Shown one piece after another: positions 21,005 to 31,228 of a DNA stretch of 64,000 bases. Position 1 is the first letter of the stretch, and every line of letters starts with the position of its first letter. The stretch covers positions 4,663,001 through 4,727,000 of the forward strand of contig CP102593.1 in NCBI GenBank assembly GCA_025666215.1, given 5' to 3'. Position numbers and translations under genes: made by a program. The notes beneath the pieces were generated by a model. That model was not told the origin of the DNA and ran no database searches. It worked only from the letters and a program-made list of their open reading frames with translations. The DNA comes from Xanthomonas campestris pv. phormiicola. GTDB taxonomy: Bacteria > Pseudomonadota > Gammaproteobacteria > Xanthomonadales > Xanthomonadaceae.

Positions 21005-21469
21005 ATGAGCCGATTCGACCTCACGCCTCCCACCTCCGCCGAACGCGAGCGGTTGATCGCCGGGCTCAACGACGAGGAGCGGCGGGTGTTGCTGCAGCAC
21101 GGCACCGAGGCGCCGTTCTGCGGCGTCTTCCTGGACAACAAGCTGGAGGGCGTCTACAGCTGCCGGCTGTGCGGACTGCCGCTGTTCCGTTCCAGCGCCA
21201 AGTTCGATTCGGGCACCGGCTGGCCCAGCTTCTTCGCGCCCTACCACCCGGCCCACGTGCGCGAGATCCGCGACAGCAGCCACGGCATGATCCGCACCGA
21301 GATCGTCTGCGCGCGCTGCGACAGCCACCTCGGCCATGTGTTCCCGGACGGCCCGCCGCCCAGCGGCGAGCGGCATTGCCTGAACTCGGTGTCGCTGCAA
21401 TTCACCGAACAGGGCCAGGCGCTGCCGAACCCGTTGCAGCGCGGCGGCGGCGACAGCGAACCGGCCTGA
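21005..21469 (+). CDS. msrB: Peptide-methionine (R)-S-oxide reductase MsrB
   Basis: A 154-residue enzyme that repairs methionine-R-sulfoxide in proteins. Zinc is bound by Cys53/Cys56 and Cys102/Cys105; the catalytic cysteine is Cys125 in RHCLNSVSL. The substrate pocket segment SGTGWPSF is present. No signal peptide, so it is cytoplasmic. It stands alone, with the previous gene on the opposite strand. Confidence 0.94.
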   Translation: MSRFDLTPPTSAERERLIAGLNDEERRVLLQHGTEAPFCGVFLDNKLEGVYSCRLCGLPLFRSSAKFDSGTGWPSFFAPYHPAHVREIRDSSHGMIRTEIVCARCDSHLGHVFPDGPPPSGERHCLNSVSLQFTEQGQALPNPLQRGGGDSEPA

Positions 21470-22027
21470 CCGGCAGCGCCCCGGCGCCGCATCGCACGGA
21501 GCAGACCTGCGGCGCGTGCCCTCCTGGTTTCCTGCTGATCTTGCCGCTGGCCGCATGCGGACGCGCCTGCGCAGCGGCGGCCATTTCCGCGGCGCACCCG
21601 GCCGCCGGCGCACGCTTGCAGGCCGATCGCTGCGCCTGCGATGGCACTGCGGCAGCGACGCGGTGCAGGCCGAATTCGATGCGGCGCGCGACCGTGCGGC
21701 GCCGCTGGTGCTCGGCCGTCGCTGCGCAGGCATCGGGCCGATGCCGACAGCGGCGCGCCACGCCGCTGCCCAGGGCAACCTGCACCGCGAACATCCGCGC
21801 GATGCCGCCGCACCTGCCCCCCGATACGCGCAGATGCGTGCGCCAGGGAAGCGGCGTGAGCGGCTGAAACCACGCACCCACACGCCGGCGTACGTCGCCG
21901 CGGCAGAGGCGCAAGCGGCGTCTTCACACGCGTCTTCACGCAGCCGCGGCCGCGCCGCCGCCTTCAGAAAGCCGCCGCTGGGCCGAAATGGAGATATCCC
22001 CGTTCCGGCTCGCAGGCTGCTTCCGCC
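21470..22027. other. 558-nt gap, possible remnant of a lipoprotein gene
   Basis: No intact gene is supported. Around 21525-21570 the plus strand reads a hydrophobic stretch ending LPLAACG, like a lipoprotein signal, after which the same frame gives poor sequence while a neighbouring frame looks more protein-like (QAEFDAARDRAAPLVLG near 21662-21712). This could be a frameshifted small lipoprotein or chance. The last 60 nt would hold the motA promoter. Confidence 0.3.
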
Positions 22028-22882
22028 ATGCTCATCATTGTTGGCTTCCTTGTCGTCATCATCAGCGTGATCGGCGGCTACGTGCTCTCGCACGGCAAGC
22101 TCGGCGCGCTCTGGCAGCCCTACGAATTGCTGATCATCGGCGGCGCGGCGCTGGGTGCGTTCCTGGTCAGCACCCCCGGCAAGATCGTCAAGGCCACCCT
22201 CGCCGACATCGCCGGCGTGTTCAAGGGCCCGAAGTACAAGTCCGACGACTACCGGGCCACCCTGAGCCTGGTCTACGAACTGCTGAACAAGGCGCGGCGC
22301 GACGGCTTCATGGCCCTGGAAGACCACGTGGAAAAGCCGGCCGAGAGCGCGATCTTCAGCAACTACCCGAAGGTGCTGGCCGACCACCACCTGCTCGACT
22401 TCATCACCGACTGCCTGCGCCTGATGATCGGCAGCAACATCGAGCCGCACGAACTGGAGCCGCTGCTGGAGCTGGAGCTGGAAAAGCACCACCACGAGGC
22501 GATGGCGCCGGCGCATGCGCTGAGCAAGGTCTCCGACGGCCTGCCCGGCTTCGGCATCGTCGCCGCGGTGCTGGGCATCGTCATCACCATGGGCTCGATC
22601 GGCGGCCCGATCGAGGAGATCGGCCACCACGTCGGCGCCGCGCTGGTCGGCACCTTCCTCGGCATCCTGCTGGCCTACGGTTTCGTCGCCCCGCTGGCGG
22701 CGGCGATGGAAGCGCGCGCCGAACAGGACAGCCGCATCTTCGAGTCGGTGAAGACCGCACTGCTGGCCTGCCTGCGCGGCTACAACCCGAAGATCGCGCT
22801 GGAGTTCGCGCGCAAGACCCTGCCGAGCAACGTGCGGCCGAGCTTCTCGGACTTCGAGACGCACCTGAAGACGATCAAGTAG
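22028..22882 (+). CDS. motA: Flagellar motor stator protein MotA
   Basis: A 284-residue inner-membrane protein with four transmembrane helices (about residues 1-20, 33-52, 170-192 and 203-225). The conserved prolines in DGLPGFGIVAAVLG and YGFVAPLAAAME are present; they shape the proton path and torque transfer to FliG. It is followed by motB after 10 nt. Together they form the A5B2 proton-driven stator. No other flagellar genes are nearby. Confidence 0.95.
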   Translation: MLIIVGFLVVIISVIGGYVLSHGKLGALWQPYELLIIGGAALGAFLVSTPGKIVKATLADIAGVFKGPKYKSDDYRATLSLVYELLNKARRDGFMALEDHVEKPAESAIFSNYPKVLADHHLLDFITDCLRLMIGSNIEPHELEPLLELELEKHHHEAMAPAHALSKVSDGLPGFGIVAAVLGIVITMGSIGGPIEEIGHHVGAALVGTFLGILLAYGFVAPLAAAMEARAEQDSRIFESVKTALLACLRGYNPKIALEFARKTLPSNVRPSFSDFETHLKTIK

Positions 22883-22892
22883 CAGCGCCGCC

Positions 22893-24122
22893 ATGCCCGA
22901 AGCCAAAGCTACCGTCGTCATCCGCCGGGTCAAGAAGATCCAGGCCGGCGGCCACCATGGCGGCGCCTGGAAGGTCGCGTTCGCCGACTTCGTGACCGCG
23001 ATGATGGCGTTCTTCCTGGTGTTGTGGCTGGTCGCGGCCACCACCAAGGAACAGCGCATGGCGATCTCCGAATACTTCCGCAATCCCAGCCCGCTGGAGG
23101 GCAAGAGCCCGGCGCCGAGTCCGGGCATGGCCGGACCCGGCGGCGCCAGCACCTCGATGATCAAGCTCGGCGGCACGGCGGACCTGCAGCGCGGCGACAA
23201 CAAGGATCCGTTCGGCAGCAAGAGCCCCAAGGGCGACGCGCAGAGCAAGGCGGCCCAGCGCGAAAAGGAAAAGCAGCGCCTGGAAACCCTGATGCAGGAA
23301 CTGAAGGAAGCGATCGACAAGAGCCAGGCGCTGGAACCGTTCAAGGACCAGTTGCTGCTGGACCTGACCCCGGACGGCCTGCGCATCCAGATCGTGGACA
23401 AGGAGAACCGGCCGATGTTCGACATCGGCAGCGCGGTGCTCAAGCCCTACACCCGCGACATCCTGCACGAGCTGTCCGGCTTCATCAACGAAGTGCCCAA
23501 CCACATCAGCATCACCGGCCACACCGACGTCACCCAGTACAGCGGCAAGAACGGCTACAGCAACTGGGAATTGAGCGCGGACCGCGCCAATGCGGCGCGG
23601 CGCGAGCTGGTCGCCGGCGGCATGAGCGAGGACAAGGTCTCGCGCGTGGTCGGCCTGTCCTCCTCGGTGCTTTTCGACAAGCAGAACCCGGACAACCCGA
23701 TCAACCGCCGCATCAGCATCGTGGTGATGACCAAGGACGCCGAGGATGCGGCGCTGGCCGGCAGCGATCACGCCGTGGCGCTGGGCCAGCGGCAGAACGA
23801 TGCCGACACCAAGGTACCGGACCTGAGCGCGGCCGTGGCCGCTGTGCCAGCCCCGGTGCCGGCTGCGGCTAGGACTTCGACCTCGACTCCGGCAGCGAAT
23901 GCCGCTGCCCCGGCGGCGAGCATCGCCAAGCCCGCGACGGTGACCGTCGCGGCGCCGCGCACCACCTCCCCGGAGGCCGCGGCCGACGCCGCCCGCGAAG
24001 CGATCCGCGCGGTCAACAGCGTCACCGGCAACAGGCCCCGCAGCAGTGCCGCGCCGTCGCCGTCGCCGTCGCCGGCAACGGCAACGGCAACGGCCGCCGC
24101 CGAGAGTCCGGCGCAGCGCTGA
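22893..24122 (+). CDS. motB: Flagellar motor stator protein MotB
   Basis: A 409-residue protein with one N-terminal transmembrane helix carrying the proton-binding Asp32 (AFADFVTAMMAFF, same number as E. coli). A charged linker/plug follows, then an OmpA-like peptidoglycan-binding domain at about residues 155-285 (ITGHTDVTQYS, NWELSADRANAARREL, NRRISIVV). The final 110 or so residues are an Ala/Pro/Ser/Thr-rich tail absent from E. coli MotB (308 residues). Confidence 0.95.
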   Translation: MPEAKATVVIRRVKKIQAGGHHGGAWKVAFADFVTAMMAFFLVLWLVAATTKEQRMAISEYFRNPSPLEGKSPAPSPGMAGPGGASTSMIKLGGTADLQRGDNKDPFGSKSPKGDAQSKAAQREKEKQRLETLMQELKEAIDKSQALEPFKDQLLLDLTPDGLRIQIVDKENRPMFDIGSAVLKPYTRDILHELSGFINEVPNHISITGHTDVTQYSGKNGYSNWELSADRANAARRELVAGGMSEDKVSRVVGLSSSVLFDKQNPDNPINRRISIVVMTKDAEDAALAGSDHAVALGQRQNDADTKVPDLSAAVAAVPAPVPAAARTSTSTPAANAAAPAASIAKPATVTVAAPRTTSPEAAADAAREAIRAVNSVTGNRPRSSAAPSPSPSPATATATAAAESPAQR

Positions 24123-24407
24123 CGCTTTTTGCTCTCGGGCCTTACCCGAGCGGCGGCGGCGCCGGCTGCGGCCAGCGCTGTCGTGCTGCCCCCAGGTCGC
24201 GCCACCTCTTGCAAGAGGCTCATGGTCGACGCGCTGGTGCGCTTGCGGGAGCGGTTTCAACCCCGACAGATGACCAGCACCATGGCTCCTGACCTCGCTC
24301 GTCGCGGCTGTTCGCGCCCGCCGCCGCCTGCGTAGCGGGGCTGCGGGAAAGCGCTCCGGTGCGCCACCCGCCGTTGCATTCGTTCCGTTTCCGCGCCGCA
24401 GCGCTCC

Positions 24408-25244
24408 TCACTGCGGCAGCGTTTGCGCCACGCCCTGCGCGATCGCCTGGCGGACGATGCGTTCGATGTCGCGCTGCAGCGCCGCGTTGGCGACCTGCTG
24501 GCGCTGTGCCAGCACGTCCTGTTGCCTGGCCAAGCCCTCCTGCTCAGTGGCCAAGGCCGATTGGCGCGTTTCCAGTGCGGCCATCTGCTGCGCGAAGTCC
24601 GCATGCGCGGCATCGGTGCGGGCCGCGGATCGGGCAACGGCCGGGCCGCCGCTGGCGGCAAGCCGCGCCTGCTCGCTGGCGATCCTGGCGTCCTCCATGG
24701 CCTGGCCTGCCTGGCCCTGTGCGATGGCGCCCTGCTGCCGGCCGATCTCGCCCTGGCGCGTGCCCAGCCGCCCCTGGCGCTCGCCGAGTTCGCCCTGTTG
24801 CCGCCCCAGCGCCTCGACCGGCGCGTAGGCGGCCTTCAGTTGCTGGATGGTGGCCGTATCGCGCACCACGTAGCGCTTGCCGTCCTTGCGGATCCACCAC
24901 AGCGTCTCCTCGCCGTGGCGCGCGCGCCGCGCCTCGCGCAGGTCCTCGCTGCTGCCGTACATGTTGGTGTTCCCCTGTTCGAACAGCACCGAGGCATTGC
25001 GGCGATCGTCGGACAGGGTGGTGATGCTGGTACTGCTCGTCACCCGATGCGTGCCGGCAACGGGAGCGGGCGGCACCGGTGGCACGGGCGCAACGGGCGG
25101 CACTGCGGGCGACGCCGGTGCGGCGATGTCGATGTCCGCATCCTGGACGCTCGCCTGCACGGACGCGATCGCACCGGCAGCGGCGCCGGCCAGGACCAGC
25201 AATGCGGCGCCGCGGCGCCGGAGTGGGATGTTCGAGTGCAGCAT
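24408..25244 (-). CDS. Exported coiled-coil protein with repeated Gln/Gly/Arg heptads
   Basis: A 278-residue protein. An N-terminal signal or anchor (residues 9-28) is followed by a Pro-rich linker, a compact segment with EETLWWIRKDGKRYVVRD, then a long helical region. That region has short repeats of the type GRQQGELGERQGRLGTRQGEIGRQQG and ends in more Gln/Arg coiled coil. Proteins like this are seen in xanthomonads near BlaI/BlaR1-type (M56 peptidase) genes, but none is adjacent here. BlaI-like palindromes lie about 180 nt upstream of the start. Function unknown. Confidence 0.7.
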   Translation of the reverse strand: MLHSNIPLRRRGAALLVLAGAAAGAIASVQASVQDADIDIAAPASPAVPPVAPVPPVPPAPVAGTHRVTSSTSITTLSDDRRNASVLFEQGNTNMYGSSEDLREARRARHGEETLWWIRKDGKRYVVRDTATIQQLKAAYAPVEALGRQQGELGERQGRLGTRQGEIGRQQGAIAQGQAGQAMEDARIASEQARLAASGGPAVARSAARTDAAHADFAQQMAALETRQSALATEQEGLARQQDVLAQRQQVANAALQRDIERIVRQAIAQGVAQTLPQ

Positions 25245-25425
25245 GGCGGATCTCCTTGTGGGCATGGCGGATGGGCGAAGCGATGGCCTACGCCGTAGCG
25301 ACCAACGGCCCGAGCGGCGACGCGAACCACGCGTTACCGACCGCCGCACCAGGCGCACCTGCCGCCGCGGCTGCCAAGCCGCTACGCCCGCATCGGGCAT
25401 CGGGCATCGGCGGCAGGGCTGGATA

Positions 25426-25466
25426 ACTACAGCCGTAGTCAAACTAGTCATGCCTACAAATGTAGT
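25426..25466. promoter_or_regulatory. Two BlaI/MecI-like palindromes
   Basis: ACTAC-N4-GTAGT at 25426-25439 and CTACA-AA-TGTAG at 25454-25465 are two perfect dyads 27 bp apart centre to centre. BlaI/MecI-family repressors bind TACA/TGTA dyads. They lie between the leftward coiled-coil gene (start 25244) and the rightward gene at 25535, so either could be the target; association with the leftward gene is favoured by family context. No BlaI gene is in the window. Confidence 0.5.
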
Positions 25467-25534
25467 CAAGCCTGCCGAAGGTCATGCCCGGCCGCCCCGC
25501 TTACAATGGCCGTCAATCCGCGAACGAGACGAAC

Positions 25535-26071
25535 GTGTCCAAGCAATCCAAAGCCAAGCGCGACAAGCGCAAGAAGCAGCAACCCAAGCGCGCCTTTGCC
25601 CGACTGGGCCGCGAGCAGCCCATCGCCAACCACGCCGTGCTGCAGGACGAGAGCGGCCGCGTGCTGGCCGCGATCGGCCTGCAGGGCTACGAATGGCTGC
25701 TGTCGATCGGCGGCCAGACCATGGGCAACGCCGACAATCCGGTGCCGATGCTGGCGATGCTCAAGCACCTGGCCAACGTGCAGGAGCAGGAAGGCAAGAC
25801 CATCACCCTGGACTACTCGACCCAGTTGCAGGAGATGATCGACGACCTTGCCGCCGACGAGGGCAAGACCGCGGCAGAGTATCTGGACGCATTGGTGGCC
25901 GAGTTCGCCGAGGGCGAGGGCGACGACGGGATCGATGCCGCCGCTGGCGATGCCGACGACGAGGCAGATGCCGAAGCGGACACGGCTGCGAGCGACACGA
26001 CCGCGGCAACCCCTGCGGCTGACGCGGCTGACGTCGAAGCCGACGCCGACGGCAAGCACAAGCCAGCCTGA
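25535..26071 (+). CDS. Hypothetical protein, basic N-terminus and acidic tail
   Basis: A 178-residue protein starting at GTG (VSKQSKAKRDKRKKQQPKR), with a strongly basic first 20 residues. A conserved-looking globular part follows (NHAVLQDESGRVLAAIGLQGYEW, residues 31-120). A tail of about 50 residues is nearly all Ala, Asp, Glu and Thr. A TACAAT -10-like hexamer is at 25502-25507. It is followed after 8 nt by the DUF4031 gene, so they are probably one operon. Function unknown; the basic head might bind nucleic acid (inference). Confidence 0.65.
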   Translation: MSKQSKAKRDKRKKQQPKRAFARLGREQPIANHAVLQDESGRVLAAIGLQGYEWLLSIGGQTMGNADNPVPMLAMLKHLANVQEQEGKTITLDYSTQLQEMIDDLAADEGKTAAEYLDALVAEFAEGEGDDGIDAAAGDADDEADAEADTAASDTTAATPAADAADVEADADGKHKPA

Positions 26072-26079
26072 TCGTCACG

Positions 26080-26364
26080 ATGGCGGTCTACATCGACGAT
26101 GCGGTGCATCCCTGGCGCGGCCAGCGCTGGGGACACCTGCTCGCCGATACGCTGGACGAACTGCATGCGATGGCGGCGCGGCTGGGCATTCCCCGCCGCG
26201 CCTTCCAGAACAAGCTCAGCGGCGCGCACTACGACGTGCCCGCCGCCTTGCGCGACGAGGCGATCCGCCTGGGCGCGGTGCCGGTGTCCCGGCACACCGA
26301 TCGCGAACTGATGAAGGCGCTGATCCGCCAGGCGCGCGCGCAGGCGCGCGGCGAGGCCGGTTGA
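26080..26364 (+). CDS. DUF4031 domain protein
   Basis: A 94-residue protein that is almost entirely the DUF4031 domain: YIDDAVHPWRGQRWGHLLAD at the start, then LDELHAMAARLGIPRRAFQN and HYDVPAALRDEAIRLGAVPVS. The role is unknown; the family is often found as a small stand-alone protein. It lies 8 nt downstream of the preceding gene. Confidence 0.85.
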   Translation: MAVYIDDAVHPWRGQRWGHLLADTLDELHAMAARLGIPRRAFQNKLSGAHYDVPAALRDEAIRLGAVPVSRHTDRELMKALIRQARAQARGEAG

Positions 26365-26726
26365 CCAGATCGGAGAGCGTCGCCAAGCGGGCATAGGCGC
26401 GCCGCCGCGGCACGGCTTGCGAGTGGCCTGGGACGTCGTCAGCCTCGACACTTCGCCGAAGCCGTTCTGGTTTCTCGACGCCGTTCGTCGCGGCTGAAGC
26501 CGCTCCACAGGGAACTTGCGGTACGTTGGCTGGGTGCACTGTTGGAGGGACTTCAGTCCCGACGCATGGGTCCCGACGCATTTCGGCGCCGGGAAGCGTA
26601 CCGCTCCGTTCGTCGCGGCCGACGCCGCTCCGCCGCGCTTGCGGCAGGCCGCTCGCGCACTCGCGATGCCACCGCGGCATGCAGGGGGCAGCGATGCCAC
26701 TCCTGCGGCCGCCTGGCGGGCCGCGC
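26365..26726. repeat. Intergenic REP-like repeat cluster
   Basis: No gene is supported. Three copies of the GGGA(G)xGACTTCAGTC family are visible: inverted at about 26483-26510, direct at 26540-26565, and a degenerate inverted copy at about 26608-26634. The region lies between convergent genes. Confidence 0.75.
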
Positions 26727-27272
26727 CTAGAACGGATCGCTGCCCGGGCGCAGGTCGATGCCCAGGATCGCCGCCAGCCGCTGCATGTCCTCGTCGTCGC
26801 GGCTGAGCGCCATCCAGCCGGCGCGGTCGTCGCCGCCGGTGTCCCAGCACCAGATGCTGTAGCCGTACTCGCGCAGGCGGTCGTAGGCCACCGCCAGCAG
26901 CGAGGCGGTGTCGTGGGCGCCGAGGAAGTCCTCGTCGTCGACGTCGCCGCCCCAGTCGAGGCGCAAATTCCAGCGCGCGGCCAGTTCGTTGATCGCGCCG
27001 ATCAGCGCTTCGGTATCGCCGCCGTCCACGTAGAAGCCGGAGGTCCAGTCGATGGCGTCCTTCAGCGTCCACAGCCAGCCGTCGCCGTCGCTCTCCGCTT
27101 CGCCCGCGGCCTCGCGGTAGGCGTTGAACTGGCGCAGCGCGGTCTCGTCGTCGCCGGGATTGATCAGCAGCAGCAGGTTCCAGATCAGCCCCTGCTGGGT
27201 ATCCGGATCGTCGTCGTCCGCGTCGCCGCTGAGGTCGTCGGGGTCTTCGTAGTCGGCGCTGTTGTCGGGCAT
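26727..27272 (-). CDS. Acidic hypothetical protein
   Basis: A 181-residue cytoplasmic protein with a very acidic N-terminal 30 residues (many Asp) followed by a globular part (GLIWNLLLLINPGDDETALRQF, DWTSGFYVDGGD, WCWDTGGDDRAGWMALSRDD). It resembles the DUF6630 family of small proteins, but I am not sure of that. The start MPDNSADYED was chosen because upstream sequence in frame is Arg/Ala-rich and looks non-coding. It is divergent from the DUF3297 gene. Confidence 0.65.
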   Translation of the reverse strand: MPDNSADYEDPDDLSGDADDDDPDTQQGLIWNLLLLINPGDDETALRQFNAYREAAGEAESDGDGWLWTLKDAIDWTSGFYVDGGDTEALIGAINELAARWNLRLDWGGDVDDEDFLGAHDTASLLAVAYDRLREYGYSIWCWDTGGDDRAGWMALSRDDEDMQRLAAILGIDLRPGSDPF

Positions 27273-27412
27273 GGCGGCGGATCGGGCAGTGCGGGAGGCG
27301 CAGTGTGACGCGCCGGGCGCGGCGACGGAAGCGCGGCGAAACTCGGCAGCGACGCCGCAGGCGTTTATCCTTCGCCCCCGGAAGACGGCGCCACCCGCCG
27401 CCAAGCGAACCC

Positions 27413-27664
27413 ATGACGATGCGCGATACCCCTCCCGATCACCTGGCGATCAGCCCGCAGAGCCCGTTCCACGATGCGCAGGCGCTGGCGCGCGGCGTCG
27501 GCATCCGCTTCAACGGCGTGGAGCGCGACAACGTGGAGGAATATTCGGTCAGCGAAGGCTGGATCCGCGTGCAGGTCGGCAAGGCGCGCGACCGCCGCGG
27601 CAATCCGATGACGATGAAGATCAACGGCAAGGTCGAGGCGTACTTCCTGGAAAAAACCGACTGA
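27413..27664 (+). CDS. DUF3297 family protein
   Basis: An 83-residue protein matching DUF3297 along its whole length: LAISPQSPFHDAQALARGVG, FNGVERDNVEEYSVSEGWIR and GNPMTMKINGKVEAYF. Function unknown; it is a common small protein of proteobacteria. An ATG two codons downstream is an alternative start. Confidence 0.85.
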   Translation: MTMRDTPPDHLAISPQSPFHDAQALARGVGIRFNGVERDNVEEYSVSEGWIRVQVGKARDRRGNPMTMKINGKVEAYFLEKTD

Positions 27665-27730
27665 GCGCCACGTACGGCCGGCGCGCTCGGCGATCTGCAG
27701 CCGGCGCGCGCGGCGGGCGCGACTGCCGGC

Positions 27731-28488
27731 TCAGGACTTGAGCCGGTAGCCGCTGCGGAAGATCGCCCAGACCACGAGCAGGCACACCGCCAGGAACACC
27801 CCGGTCATGCTCGCGCTGACCGCGATATGTACGTCGGCCTTGCCGAAGAACGCCCAGCGGAAACCGCTGACCAGGTACAGCACCGGGTTGAACTTGCTGA
27901 TCTGCTGCCACAGCGGCGGCAGCATGCCGATCGAATAGAAGCAGCCGCCGAGGAAGGTCAGCGGGGTGACCACCATCAGCGGGATCACCTGCAGCTTCTC
28001 GAAACCGTCGGCCCACAGACCGATGATGAAGCCGAACAGGCTGAAGGTCACCGCGGTCAGCACCAGGAAGCCGAACATCCATAGCGGATGCGCGATCTGG
28101 TAGGGCCCGAACGCGCGCGCGGTGAGCAGGATCAGCAGGCCCAGCAGCACCGACTTGCTCGCCGCCGCGCCGACGTAGCCGATCACCACCTCCCACCACG
28201 CCACCGGCGCCGACAGCACCTCGTAGATGGTGCCGGCCCAGCGCGGCATGTAGATGCCGAACGAGGCGTTGGAGATGCTCTCGTTGAGCAGCGACAGCAT
28301 CACCAGCCCGGGAATGATGTAGGCGCCGTAGTCGACGCCGTCGATGACGCCCATGCGCGAACCGATCGCCGCGCCGAACACCACGAAGTACAGCGAGGTC
28401 GACAGCACCGGCGAGGCGATCGACTGGGTCAGGGTGCGGAAGGTGCGCGCCATTTCGAAACGGTAGATCGCGGCGATCGCATGCAGGT

Positions 28489-28492
<4 letters not shown>
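27731..28492 (-). CDS. ABC-2 type exporter permease
   Basis: A 253-residue integral membrane protein with six predicted helices of the ABC-2 family (YadH/NodJ-like). [20 protein letters not shown] and [20 protein letters not shown] are typical. The ATG overlaps the stop of the ATPase gene as ATGA. Substrate is unknown; relatives export polysaccharides, drugs or lipids. Confidence 0.88.
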
Positions 28493-29436
<944 letters not shown>

Positions 29437-29450
29437 GCGGATTCCTTTGC

Positions 29451-29584
29451 GGGACTCGGGACTCGGGACTCGAAGAGCCTAGCAGCCGCATCGTTGCGAG
29501 CATGGGAAGCAAAGCGTCCGCCAGCCCGAGCCGTATCAGTCATCGCATACCCTCCGAGTCCCGAGTCCCGGGTCCCGGGTCCCG
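29451..29584. repeat. Inverted GGGACTC repeat between tandem genes
   Basis: The left arm has three tandem GGGACTC units (29451-29472); the right arm (29554-29584) carries GAGTCCC/GGGTCCC units in the opposite sense, about 80 nt apart. It is a variant of the GGGATTC element at 8263-8362. It separates the antiporter gene from the ABC genes, both read leftwards, and could attenuate read-through. Confidence 0.75.
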
Positions 29585-29590
29585 CCCCCC

Positions 29591-31228
29591 TCAACTCTTC
29601 CTCCGCGCCTCCAGCAAATCCAGATTCCGGATCAGCCGCCGCGCGATCTCGTCGGAGATCCTGCGCTGGCGGGTCAGCTTGAACAGTTCCTGGCGTTCGG
29701 CCTGCAGGCCGGCGTTGCGCAGCTGGCGCAACACATCGTCCAGCCGCCGCGCCTCTTCCGGATCGCTCTCCATCGCCTCGCCATGGTCGAGGTGGCGCTG
29801 GTACAGGGCGCTGACCCGGATCGCCGCCTCGTTGTAGAGGTCGGCATGTTCGCTGTCGTGCACCAGCCGCTGGCGCAGCTTCTCCACCGCCGCCAGCGCC
29901 GCGCGCGAGGATTCGCGCCGCGCCAGGTCCTCCTCCAGGCGGTCGCTGGGTTCCTCCGGCAGTTCCAGGCCGCGCAGCAGCCGCGGCAGCGCCACGCTGG
30001 CGACCAGCAGCGAGGTCACGATCACCGCGCTGGCCAGGAAGATCACCAGGTCGCGCGCCGGGAACGCGGCGCCGGTGGGCAGCAGCAGCGGCAGGGTCAG
30101 CACGCCGGCCAGGGTGATCGCGCCGCGCACGCCGGCCAGCGAGGCCGCCACCACGATCCGCCACGGCGGGCTGAGGTGCGCCTCACCGCGGCGCCGCGCC
30201 TTGAGCAGGTTCCAGCGCAGCGACAGCCACACCCACACGAAGCGCAGCAACAGCAGGCCGACATAGATCGCCAGCGCATAGCCCAGCAGCCACCACGGAT
30301 TGAGGTGTCCGGCTTCGTCGATGTTGTGCACCGCGCCCTGCACGATGCCCGGCAACTGCTCGCCGAGCAGCACGAACATGATGCCGTTGAGGGTGAACTG
30401 GACCATGTCCCACACCGCCGAGCGCTGCACGCGCATGCTGCCCGGGGCGCGGCCGCTCAGCTCCACGTAGCTCATGCTGATGCCGGCGGCGACCGCGGCG
30501 AGGATGCCGGAGGCGTTGATCGCCTCGGCCAGCAGGTAGGCGGCGAACGGCAGCAGCAGGTTGACCAGGATCGCCGCGCCGGGCTCCTCGCCGACCTGGC
30601 GCCAGATCCAGCGCTGCGCCAGGCTCGCGCCCAGGGTCACGCCGACGCCGGCGGCGACGCCGACCAGCGCCACCCACAGGAAGGTCAGCGAGGCGTCGGC
30701 CAGCGAGAACGCGCCGGTCATCGCCGCGGCCACCGCGAACTGGAAGCAGACCAGGCCCGACGCATCGTTGAGCAGCGACTCGCCCTCCAGGATGTGCATC
30801 AGCCGCTTCGGGATCGGCGCCCGCGCCGCGATCGAGGACACCGCGACCGGATCGGTCGGCGACACCACCGCGGCCAGCGCGAACGCCACCGCCAGCGGCA
30901 TCGCCGGAATCATCCAGTGGATCAGGAAACCGGCGCCGACCACGGTGAACACCACCAGGCCCAGCGCCAGTTCCAGGATCGCGCCCTTGTCGCGGAACAG
31001 GCCCTGCTTGGGGATGCGCCAGCCGTCCAGGAACAGCAGCGGCGGCAGGAACAGCAGGAAGAACAGCTCCGGCTCCAGCGTATAGCCCTTCTTGAACACC
31101 CCGGCGATGACCGCGCCCAGGCCGATCTGCACCAGGGGCAACGGCAGCGAGAACGGCAGCACCCGCACCAGATAACCGCTGGCCACCACCGCCAGCAACA
31201 TCGCCAACACCACTTCGATCGAATGCAT
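29591..31228 (-). CDS. CPA1-family Na+/H+ antiporter
   Basis: A 545-residue inner-membrane exchanger with about 12 helices and a C-terminal cytoplasmic helical domain of some 130 residues ([17 protein letters not shown] and similar). The transport motifs [10 protein letters not shown] and [14 protein letters not shown] place the conserved Asp pair of CPA1 proteins. Length and tail match YjcE-type antiporters. The start is [11 protein letters not shown], directly before helix 1. Its likely role is pH and sodium homeostasis. Confidence 0.9.
   Translation of the reverse strand: MHSIEVVLAMLLAVVASGYLVRVLPFSLPLPLVQIGLGAVIAGVFKKGYTLEPELFFLLFLPPLLFLDGWRIPKQGLFRDKGAILELALGLVVFTVVGAGFLIHWMIPAMPLAVAFALAAVVSPTDPVAVSSIAARAPIPKRLMHILEGESLLNDASGLVCFQFAVAAAMTGAFSLADASLTFLWVALVGVAAGVGVTLGASLAQRWIWRQVGEEPGAAILVNLLLPFAAYLLAEAINASGILAAVAAGISMSYVELSGRAPGSMRVQRSAVWDMVQFTLNGIMFVLLGEQLPGIVQGAVHNIDEAGHLNPWWLLGYALAIYVGLLLLRFVWVWLSLRWNLLKARRRGEAHLSPPWRIVVAASLAGVRGAITLAGVLTLPLLLPTGAAFPARDLVIFLASAVIVTSLLVASVALPRLLRGLELPEEPSDRLEEDLARRESSRAALAAVEKLRQRLVHDSEHADLYNEAAIRVSALYQRHLDHGEAMESDPEEARRLDDVLRQLRNAGLQAERQELFKLTRQRRISDEIARRLIRNLDLLEARRKS

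Noticed and set aside
20903..23443. An 846-codon minus-strand open frame across msrB, motA and motB
   Set aside because: It is antisense to three well-supported genes and its product has no family features.
24134..24150. Hairpin CTCGGG-N5-CCCGAG after motB
   Set aside because: The T tract precedes rather than follows the stem on the plus strand, so it is not a convincing terminator for motAB; a 6-bp stem is also common by chance at this GC content.
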